DNA from: Pseudomonadales bacterium
GTDB taxonomy: Bacteria; Pseudomonadota; Gammaproteobacteria; Pseudomonadales; DT-91
Assembly: GCA_013215025.1 (NCBI GenBank)
Contig: JABSRR010000191.1
Span: forward strand, 1-5,061
Length of the DNA: 5,061 bases
Direction: 5' to 3'
Position 1 is the stretch's first letter. Each line of letters starts with the position of its first letter. Below, in pieces: positions 1 to 5,061 of the stretch. The notes under the pieces were generated by a model that was given only the letters and a program-made list of their open reading frames with translations, searched no databases and had not been told where the DNA came from. Position numbers and translations under genes: made by a program.

Positions 1-445
1 AGCCCCAGAGATTCACCAAAGGGCCAATACTTGGGTCAAACGCGCCCGCTGAAGCGGTAAATATCTGCTGAGACAGCTTAAATAACGCGATAAAGTCTTT
101 TGAACGATGCGCTAAGCCAGAATCCGCTTTCATCGCTGCAGAATCTAGCGGGTCTGAGGCTGAGGTATTCGCCTGCAAAGCCGGTAACCGATTAAATTGA
201 TTTAGCTCTGAATCCGCTTTATAGCTTGAGAATATTTGGTCAAGTTCGGCCAGCCTCGCATCTATCTCGGCTTGCAAGGGCGCCAACGGTAAGCGCTGCT
301 CAGGCTGTTGGAAGCGTATATAGTAGGTGGTGGCAAAAATTTGCCCCTGCAGGCTGTCATACACTGGCCCACGATCACAGCTCCATAATGCAAAAAGCGA
401 GACTAAAATTAGCCCCGCTTTAAAAAATTGCTGCAGTGAAAACAC
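1..445 (-). CDS. apbE: ApbE, FAD:protein FMN transferase (flavin trafficking lipoprotein), 5' part only
   Basis: ApbE uses FAD and Mg2+ to attach FMN through a phosphoester bond to Thr in target proteins such as NqrB and NqrC, acting on the periplasmic side. The first 148 residues are present; the family is usually about 330-350 aa, so the gene runs off the left edge. Seen in the sequence: a positive then hydrophobic N-terminus (residues 9-22) ending in LWSC, with Cys23 as the likely lipidated residue; a helix with LAELDQIFSSY and a DSELNQFN segment (about 65-85); and the hallmark FDPSIGPLVNLWG (136-148). The usual TMGTTY-like stretch reads IFATTY (36-41). No in-frame ATG fits. GTG at 443-445 is chosen because it gives a full signal peptide and has a weak GGTGG 10 nt upstream. 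It starts 6 nt after the nqrF stop, in the same frame. Family identity is firm; the exact start is less so. Confidence 0.93.
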   Translation of the reverse strand, partial: MFSLQQFFKAGLILVSLFALWSCDRGPVYDSLQGQIFATTYYIRFQQPEQRLPLAPLQAEIDARLAELDQIFSSYKADSELNQFNRLPALQANTSASDPLDSAAMKADSGLAHRSKDFIALFKLSQQIFTASAGAFDPSIGPLVNLWG

Positions 446-451
446 TATTAA

Positions 452-1684
452 CTAGCCACCGAAGTCATCAAGCATGATGTTTTCATCTTCAACACCTAAG
501 TCTTTCAACATGGCGATAACTGCCGAGTTCATCATCGGTGGTCCACACATGTAAAACTCGCAGTCTTCAGGCGCGGGATGGTCTTTCAGGTAGTTTTCTA
601 GTACCACATTGTGAATGAAGCCGGTTTTACCTTCCCAGTTATCTTCAGGCTGTGGATCAGATAGCGCCAAATGCCACTCAAAGTTTTCGTTTTTAGCCGC
701 TAACTCATCATACTCATCGACATAGAACGCTTCGCGAAGCGAGCGAGCACCGTACCAGAAAGAGATTTTGCGGGTAGATTTTAAGCGCTTAAGCTGGTCA
801 AAAATATGCGAACGCATCGGCGCCATACCTGCACCACCACCGATAAATACCATTTCGGCCCCAGTTTCTTTGGCAAAGAATTCACCATAAGGGCCAGATA
901 CGGTCATTTTATCACCGGGCTTAAGATTAAATACATAAGATGACATAGCACCGGGTGGAATACCTTGAGACCCTGGCGGTGGAGAGGCAATTCGAATATT
1001 AAATTTCACAATGCCTTTTTCTTCAGGGTAGTTGGCCATCGAATAAGCACGAATGGTTTCTTCTTTAACCGTCGATACATTATTAAATACGCCAAAATGA
1101 TCCCAGTCGCCGCGGTATTCTTCAGGAATATCAAAATCTTTGTAATCAACGGTGTGCGGTGGCGCTTCTAATTGCACATAACCGCCTGCGCGGAACGGCA
1201 CATCTTCGCCTTCTGGCAGTTTAAGCACCAATTCTTTGATAAACGTAGCAACGTTATCGTTAGAGACAACCGTGGTTTCCCACTTTTTAACGCCGAAGAA
1301 TTCTGGCTCGACTTCGATCTTCATATCTTGCTTAACCGCGACTTGGCAGGCTAAACGGCTATGCTCACGAATTTGGCCCTTGGTAAAATGGCCTTCTTCA
1401 GTCGGCAGAATCGATCCGCCGCCTTCTGTCACATGGCATTTACATTGGGCACAGGTGCCGCCGCCACCGCAGGCAGACGATAAGAAAATGCCTTGATCGG
1501 CCAGGGTCGTCAGTAACTTACCACCAGCCGGTACAGATAGCGTTTTCTCGGGGTCACCATTAATTTCAATCGTGACATTGCCCGAGCTGACCATAAGAGA
1601 ACGTGCAAATAAGATAATAAATACTAGCGTCATGACCACCACGGTGAACATTGCAACGCCAGAGATAATAGTCGACATATCCAT
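452..1684 (-). CDS. nqrF: Na+-NQR subunit F, NADH-oxidising flavo-iron-sulfur subunit
   Basis: NqrF accepts hydride from NADH onto FAD, then passes single electrons to a 2Fe-2S cluster; it is anchored in the inner membrane facing the cytoplasm. The 410 aa match the family length (408 in Vibrio). Seen: one N-terminal membrane helix (about 5-28); a ferredoxin-type domain (about 35-128) with cluster ligands Cys72, Cys78, Cys81 and Cys113; an FAD-binding motif RAYSMAN (212-218) and GAMSSY (245-250); an NADH-binding glycine-rich [12 protein letters not shown] (282-293); CGPPMM (380-385); and the C-terminal LDDFGG with Phe408, the aromatic known to stack near FAD. The first of two nearby ATGs is chosen because GGAGG sits 8 nt ahead of it. 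The ferredoxin-reductase domain separates this operon from the related RNF complex, which has no NqrF. An extra Cys83 lies just after the third ligand. Sixth gene of the operon, 14 nt after nqrE. Confidence 0.99.
   Translation of the reverse strand: MDMSTIISGVAMFTVVVMTLVFIILFARSLMVSSGNVTIEINGDPEKTLSVPAGGKLLTTLADQGIFLSSACGGGGTCAQCKCHVTEGGGSILPTEEGHFTKGQIREHSRLACQVAVKQDMKIEVEPEFFGVKKWETTVVSNDNVATFIKELVLKLPEGEDVPFRAGGYVQLEAPPHTVDYKDFDIPEEYRGDWDHFGVFNNVSTVKEETIRAYSMANYPEEKGIVKFNIRIASPPPGSQGIPPGAMSSYVFNLKPGDKMTVSGPYGEFFAKETGAEMVFIGGGAGMAPMRSHIFDQLKRLKSTRKISFWYGARSLREAFYVDEYDELAAKNENFEWHLALSDPQPEDNWEGKTGFIHNVVLENYLKDHPAPEDCEFYMCGPPMMNSAVIAMLKDLGVEDENIMLDDFGG
456..460 (-). promoter_or_regulatory. 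Weak Shine-Dalgarno for apbE
   Basis: GGTGG lies within the last codons of nqrF (the terminal Gly-Gly), 10 nt before the GTG start of apbE. It is a poor match to AGGAGG. With a GTG start this suggests low-level ApbE synthesis or dependence on ribosomes finishing nqrF. This is inference from spacing only. Confidence 0.4.
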
Positions 1685-1692
1685 AAAACTTG

Positions 1693-1697
1693 CCTCC
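1693..1697 (-). promoter_or_regulatory. Shine-Dalgarno for nqrF
   Basis: GGAGG sits in the 14-nt nqrE-nqrF gap, 8 nt before ATG 1682-1684 and 14 nt before the second ATG (1676-1678). It therefore favours the upstream start (MDMSTI). It is the only ribosome site in the cluster that lies wholly outside the preceding coding region. Confidence 0.8.
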
Positions 1698-1698
1698 G

Positions 1699-2313
1699 CT
1701 AGATTGACATGCCGCCGAATGACATAAAGCCAAGCGACATCAAGCCAACAGTGATAAAGGTAATACCTAAGCCTTCAAGACCTTTGGGCACATCCGAATA
1801 TTTAAGCTTCTCACGAATACCAGCCAATGCAGCAATCGCAAGAGCCCAGCCTACACCAGCGCCAATACCGTATACGACTGACTCACCGAAGTTATAGCTA
1901 CGCTCTACCATTAACAGTGAAGCACCTAAAATCGCACAGTTAACCGTGATTAACGGTAAGAAAACCCCTAGGGCACCGTAAAGTGCTGGCACATACTTAT
2001 CGAGAAACATTTCCAAGATTTGTACGATGGCGGCAATCATACCGATGTATGACAAATAGCCTAAAAAGCTCAAATCTACATCACTGAGCTCAGGGTCAAT
2101 CCACGTTAAGGCAGCGGGTTTTAATAAGTAGTTAAAAATCAGGTTATTGGCTGGCACTGTCACCGCCAAAACCACCACCACAGCAACACCTAAGCCAACC
2201 GCAGTTTCAACTTTTTTTGACACCGCTAAGAAGGTACACATACCCAAGAAGAATGCCAGAGCCATGTTTTCGATAAACACGGCACGAATAAATAGCGAGA
2301 TATACTCTTCCAT
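1699..2313 (-). CDS. nqrE: Na+-NQR subunit E, membrane subunit sharing the Fe-S centre with NqrD
   Basis: NqrE is an inner-membrane subunit, homologous to NqrD and to RnfA. Each NqrD/NqrE subunit contributes a pair of cysteines to an intramembrane Fe-S centre that relays electrons from NqrF to the FMN of NqrC. The 204 aa protein has about six hydrophobic segments. The ligand cysteines are Cys26 (in GMCTF) and Cys126 (in TVNCAI). Other family signatures are [12 protein letters not shown] near the N-terminus, LPLITVNC, and [13 protein letters not shown] followed by GLGITFI near the C-terminus. It is about 6 residues longer than Vibrio NqrE (198 aa), because of extra residues around 70-78 ([10 protein letters not shown]) in a loop before DVDLSFL. 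The start ATG overlaps the nqrD stop by one base (TGATG), typical of termination-reinitiation coupling, with AGGAGG 7 nt ahead. Fifth gene of the operon. Confidence 0.98.
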   Translation of the reverse strand: MEEYISLFIRAVFIENMALAFFLGMCTFLAVSKKVETAVGLGVAVVVVLAVTVPANNLIFNYLLKPAALTWIDPELSDVDLSFLGYLSYIGMIAAIVQILEMFLDKYVPALYGALGVFLPLITVNCAILGASLLMVERSYNFGESVVYGIGAGVGWALAIAALAGIREKLKYSDVPKGLEGLGITFITVGLMSLGFMSFGGMSI

Positions 2314-2978
2314 CAGTGAGCCTCCTGCGCTTTCGAGTTGGGTGCCATATCAAATTCTTTCGCTTCTTGCTGGTCAGTTTTCCAGCTGCGCAGCAGCCAA
2401 ATAAACATCGCAATAATAAAGAATGAGCTTGGTGGTAATAGTAATAGGCCGTTTGGCTCATACCAGCCGCCATTCGCTACCGTGGGTAAAATTTCGATGC
2501 CGAATAAGCTGCCAGCACCCAGTAGCTCACGCACGAAGCCAACAAACAGTAATACAACAGAATAGCCCAGACCGTTACCAAGCCCGTCTAAAAATGATTT
2601 TACCGGAGGGTTGGTCATTGCATAAGCCTCTGCGCGACCCATGACGATACAGTTGGTGATAATTAAACCAACAAAAACCGACAAGCCTTTTGCGATTTCA
2701 TAGGCAACCGCTTTTAACACTTCATCAACCACAATAACCAAGGAGGCGATAATGGTCATCTGTACGATAATACGGATGCTTGAAGGGATGAAATTTCGAA
2801 TGCAAGCAATGAAAAAGCTTGAAAATGCGGTCACTAAGGTTAGTGCAATACTCATGACCACCGCAGTATTCATACTGGTGGTAACGGCTAAGGCCGAACA
2901 AATACCTAGGATTTGCAGGGCAATAGGATTCTTGCCGAAAATCGGCTCGACTAATACTTCTTTGGTCGATGCAGACAT
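2313..2978 (-). CDS. nqrD: Na+-NQR subunit D, membrane subunit sharing the Fe-S centre with NqrE
   Basis: NqrD is an inner-membrane subunit, homologous to NqrE (inverted topology) and RnfE. It supplies half the cysteine ligands of the intramembrane Fe-S centre. The 221 aa protein has about six hydrophobic segments. Ligand cysteines are Cys27 (LGICSALAV) and Cys110 ([13 protein letters not shown]). Further family signatures are the N-terminal [22 protein letters not shown] (134-140) and [13 protein letters not shown] (148-160). The reading frame is open back to a TTG at 3041, which would add 21 residues overlapping nqrC. ATG 2976-2978 is chosen because it gives the family N-terminus and has AGGAG 10 nt ahead. 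The C-terminus carries a polar tail (about 204-221) roughly ten residues longer than in Vibrio (210 aa). It starts 2 nt after the nqrC stop and overlaps the nqrE start by 1 nt. Confidence 0.98.
   Translation of the reverse strand: MSASTKEVLVEPIFGKNPIALQILGICSALAVTTSMNTAVVMSIALTLVTAFSSFFIACIRNFIPSSIRIIVQMTIIASLVIVVDEVLKAVAYEIAKGLSVFVGLIITNCIVMGRAEAYAMTNPPVKSFLDGLGNGLGYSVVLLFVGFVRELLGAGSLFGIEILPTVANGGWYEPNGLLLLPPSSFFIIAMFIWLLRSWKTDQQEAKEFDMAPNSKAQEAH
2321..2326 (-). promoter_or_regulatory. Shine-Dalgarno for nqrE
   Basis: A perfect AGGAGG, 7 nt before the nqrE ATG, lies inside the last codons of nqrD (Gln-Glu-Ala). Together with the TGATG stop/start overlap it fixes the nqrE start. Confidence 0.85.
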
Positions 2979-2980
2979 GA

Positions 2981-3721
2981 TTAGGCTTCTCCTGCTTTGA
3001 TATTGTTCAAGTAATTGGCAAAGCCTGGCTCGCCCAACCAAAAGCGGATCATGCTATTGACGCCAGCTGTGGTTAAGGTTGCACCTGACAAACCATCGAT
3101 GTAGCCATCGTCGGTTTTTGGCGTCGCATTGCTGATGTTTTTACTGCCCACCACAATATTAACCTTACCGTTATCGGCAAAAGCTGATTTACCCTGCCAG
3201 AGACTTTTCCAGCTGTCTAATTCAACATTCGCACCGAGTCCCGGCGTTTCTTTATGTTGGTAGTAAGAGAGGCCTTTGATGGTATTCGCATCAGATTCCA
3301 ACACCAAAAAGCCATACATTGCACCCCACAGGCCAGGACCATAGATCGGAAGGACATACAGCTCAGGCGTGCCAGTAGGTTGATAGACAAAGACTTCTTG
3401 ATATTGTTTTACCGTAGCCAAACCTGCAGGCGCATCAGCGCGCGCAACAAGCGCCGTGTTATCGGCACTGTCGACATACATACCTGTCTCGATATCAACT
3501 AATTTTGACTCAAACTTGGCGAAGGTATCGTTGATATCTTCGGCCGTTGCATTGGGCTTTAATAGGCCCGCCGCTGAGATGATATTTTTACGTAAATCTA
3601 ACTCTTTATTGGCCGTTTGCTGCGGTTTCAATGCTACCGCAACAGCCGACACCAAGATCGAGCAGACCAAACATAACACCATGGCGACAACCAAGGTGTT
3701 GATCGCTTCTTTGTTAAGCAT
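2981..3721 (-). CDS. nqrC: Na+-NQR subunit C, covalent-FMN subunit
   Basis: NqrC carries an FMN bound covalently to Thr. It takes electrons from the NqrD/NqrE Fe-S centre and hands them to NqrB on the periplasmic side. With the ATG at 3719-3721 the protein is 246 aa (257 in Vibrio). Seen: one N-terminal membrane helix (about 7-31), then a soluble periplasmic FMN-binding domain with [10 protein letters not shown] (124-133), [14 protein letters not shown] (150-163) and the flavinylation motif DGLSGATLT, in which Thr215 is the predicted FMN attachment site; the C-terminal FWLGEPGF also fits. An in-frame TTG 9 nt upstream would add three residues but lies only 2 nt from the Shine-Dalgarno, so ATG is preferred. 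The start overlaps the end of nqrB by 8 nt, implying coupling. Thr215 is an expected substrate of the ApbE encoded at the end of the same operon. Confidence 0.98.
   Translation of the reverse strand: MLNKEAINTLVVAMVLCLVCSILVSAVAVALKPQQTANKELDLRKNIISAAGLLKPNATAEDINDTFAKFESKLVDIETGMYVDSADNTALVARADAPAGLATVKQYQEVFVYQPTGTPELYVLPIYGPGLWGAMYGFLVLESDANTIKGLSYYQHKETPGLGANVELDSWKSLWQGKSAFADNGKVNIVVGSKNISNATPKTDDGYIDGLSGATLTTAGVNSMIRFWLGEPGFANYLNNIKAGEA
2989..2993 (-). promoter_or_regulatory. Shine-Dalgarno for nqrD
   Basis: AGGAG lies 10 nt before ATG 2976-2978 and is embedded in the codons for the C-terminal Ala-Gly-Glu of NqrC. It supports the ATG over the in-frame TTG 63 nt further upstream. Confidence 0.75.
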
Positions 3722-4928
3722 TGCGGGCAATTCTCCGTTTTACATTGGCAGAGACCACAAAATGGTCAATGAAAGGGGCAAATAAGTTGGCAAATAAAAT
3801 AGCCAACATAATACCTTCAGGGAAAGCGGGGTTAATGACGCGAATTAACACCGTCATAAAGCCAATCAAGAAGCCAAAGAAAAATTTACCCGTGTGGGTC
3901 ATTGAGGACGAAACTGGGTCGGTTGCCATAAACACGGTACCGAAGGCAAAACCACCTAATACGAAGTGCCATTGCGGCGGCAAGTTCATCATCGGATTAG
4001 TCTCAGAGCCAATAGCATTAAACAGCAAACTAGTCGCTACCATACCCACTACAACCGATAACATAATTCTCCAGGAGGCAATTTTGGTCCACAGCAGTAC
4101 CGCGCCGCCAATCAAAATCATCAGCGTTGAGGTTTCACCAATACTGCCCTGCATATTGCCAAGAAAAGCATCCATCCAGCTAATGCTATTGCCGTAAGCA
4201 TCTGTCAATGGCGCGCCAGCAGCAGCAAGACTCAATGGTGTAGCGCCAGTAAAACCATCCAGCGCAGTCCACGCTGATTCGCCGGAAATATCTGCTGGAT
4301 AGGCAAAATACAAAAAGGCACGGCCAGTTAGCGCTGGGTTAAGGAAGTTTTTACCGGTACCGCCAAATACTTCTTTACCAATCACTACACCAAACGAGAT
4401 ACCTAAGGCTGCTTGCCATAAAGGCAGGTCCGGCGGACAAATGAGCGAAAATAATACCGAGGTCACGAAGAAACCTTCATTCACTTCATGGCCGCGTACC
4501 GCAGCAAATAAAACTTCCCAGAAGCCACCAACAATAAAAACGGTTAGGTAGATGGGAAAGAAGTAAAATGCACCATACACCATATTATCCCAGCTGCTGC
4601 TAGGGTCATGACCGGCAAACAAACCGATTAATAGGTGGTGCCAGTCAGTCGCTGCATTGGCGATGCCGCCTGCCGCAGCAATGGCGGTATTGGCCTGGAA
4701 GCCTAAATTATGCATACCCCAAAACATCGCAGGAAATGTACAGAACCATACCGTAATCATCATACGTTTAAGGTCGATACCGTCGCGCACATGTGCACCC
4801 GACTGTGTGGTGTAAGCCGGCTGATAGAAAATGGTGTCTACTGCCTCATAGAGCGCGTAGAATTTTTCGTATTTACCACCTTTGGTAAAGTTAGGCTCGA
4901 TATTGTCTAAAAAACCACGTAAAGACAT
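3714..4928 (-). CDS. nqrB: Na+-NQR subunit B, membrane subunit with covalent FMN, riboflavin and quinone site
   Basis: NqrB is the large membrane subunit that receives electrons from NqrC, reduces ubiquinone and is central to Na+ translocation; it is homologous to RnfD. The 404 aa (415 in Vibrio) carry about ten hydrophobic segments. Seen: cytoplasmic N-terminus with FLDNIEPNF and [13 protein letters not shown] (18-30); [12 protein letters not shown] (46-57); [11 protein letters not shown] (131-141), whose Gly134-Gly135 correspond to the glycines where korormicin-resistance changes map; [16 protein letters not shown] (185-200); DGFTGAT (224-230), with Thr230 the predicted FMN attachment site; MATDPVS (334-340); and Asp388 near the C-terminus, aligning with an acidic residue implicated in Na+ uptake in Vibrio. 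The frame is open to a TTG at 4946, but ATG 4926-4928 has AGGAGG 6 nt ahead and matches the family N-terminus. The region around 76-115 is shorter than in Vibrio. It begins 1 nt after the nqrA stop. Confidence 0.99.
   Translation of the reverse strand: MSLRGFLDNIEPNFTKGGKYEKFYALYEAVDTIFYQPAYTTQSGAHVRDGIDLKRMMITVWFCTFPAMFWGMHNLGFQANTAIAAAGGIANAATDWHHLLIGLFAGHDPSSSWDNMVYGAFYFFPIYLTVFIVGGFWEVLFAAVRGHEVNEGFFVTSVLFSLICPPDLPLWQAALGISFGVVIGKEVFGGTGKNFLNPALTGRAFLYFAYPADISGESAWTALDGFTGATPLSLAAAGAPLTDAYGNSISWMDAFLGNMQGSIGETSTLMILIGGAVLLWTKIASWRIMLSVVVGMVATSLLFNAIGSETNPMMNLPPQWHFVLGGFAFGTVFMATDPVSSSMTHTGKFFFGFLIGFMTVLIRVINPAFPEGIMLAILFANLFAPFIDHFVVSANVKRRIARNA
3733..3736 (-). promoter_or_regulatory. Shine-Dalgarno for nqrC inside nqrB
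   Basis: GGAG lies in the Arg-Arg codons (CGG AGA) of the conserved NqrB C-terminus, 11 nt before ATG 3719-3721 and only 2 nt before the alternative TTG at 3728-3730. The spacing therefore decides for ATG. The spacing is slightly long, so the 8-nt overlap may make nqrC depend on translation of nqrB. Confidence 0.65.
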
Positions 4929-4929
4929 C

Positions 4930-5061
<132 letters not shown>

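Noticed and set aside
120..220. Repeated 11-mer GAATCCGCTTT at 120-130 and 210-220
   Set aside because: Both copies encode Lys-Ala-Asp-Ser in the apbE frame. With only two short copies and no further similarity, chance codon similarity is the simplest explanation.
226..423. Plus-strand 65-codon open frame at the left edge
   Set aside because: It lies antisense to the apbE 5' region, whose minus-strand translation is clearly ApbE; the plus-strand product looks random.
446..451. Possible terminator or regulatory element between nqrF and apbE
   Set aside because: The gap is only 6 nt and I see no hairpin followed by a T-run; the genes look co-transcribed.
2207..2473. Minus-strand 88-codon open frame spanning the nqrD/nqrE junction
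   Set aside because: It is out of frame with both conserved genes and has no family signature; a frame shadow.
2979..3041. Upstream TTG start for nqrD adding 21 residues
   Set aside because: The added residues do not match the family N-terminus and would overlap nqrC by about 60 nt; the ATG at 2976-2978 has a suitable AGGAG.
3721..4197. Long plus-strand open frame (158 codons) opposite nqrB, with a shorter one at 3456-3785 opposite nqrC/nqrB
   Set aside because: These are antisense shadows of strongly conserved nqr genes. The translations show no recognisable domain, and there is no convincing ribosome site or promoter.

Overview
The window is an almost gap-free stretch of one minus-strand operon encoding the Na+-translocating NADH:quinone oxidoreductase (Na+-NQR), followed by its flavin-attachment enzyme. 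In transcription order (right to left) it holds the 3' end of nqrA (4930-5061), nqrB (3714-4928), nqrC (2981-3721), nqrD (2313-2978), nqrE (1699-2313), nqrF (452-1684) and the 5' portion of apbE (1-445). The longest non-coding gap is 14 nt, between nqrE and nqrF. Several genes overlap or are separated by 1-6 nt, so the cluster is almost certainly co-transcribed and translationally coupled. The promoter (upstream of nqrA) and the end of the operon (beyond apbE) both lie outside the window.

The complex carries electrons from NADH to ubiquinone and pumps Na+ out across the inner membrane. NqrF takes hydride from NADH onto FAD and passes electrons through its 2Fe-2S cluster. An Fe-S centre held by paired cysteines of NqrD and NqrE relays them across the membrane to the covalent FMN of NqrC. 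They then pass to the covalent FMN and riboflavin of NqrB and on to quinone. NqrA is the peripheral cytoplasmic subunit. The expected cofactor residues are all present: four 2Fe-2S cysteines in NqrF, one Cys pair each in NqrD and NqrE, and SGAT/TGAT flavinylation threonines in NqrC and NqrB. ApbE, a periplasmic FAD:protein FMN transferase and predicted lipoprotein, attaches FMN to those threonines, so modifier and substrates share a transcript.

The proteins resemble remembered Vibrio NQR subunits closely along their whole length. The A-B-C-D-E-F-apbE order, the proteobacterial start and Shine-Dalgarno signals, and the Na+ pump itself point to a gammaproteobacterium, probably marine or halotolerant. 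I cannot name a genus. Start sites for nqrB, nqrC and nqrD were moved from upstream TTG codons to ATG codons on the basis of Shine-Dalgarno position and family N-termini.

I find no mobile element, tRNA or rRNA, CRISPR, or novel system here; this is a conserved housekeeping respiratory locus. The points worth a second look are small: Shine-Dalgarno sequences embedded in conserved C-terminal codons, an atypical N-terminal motif in ApbE, a same-frame nqrF/apbE junction, and minor length differences in NqrB, NqrD and NqrE.
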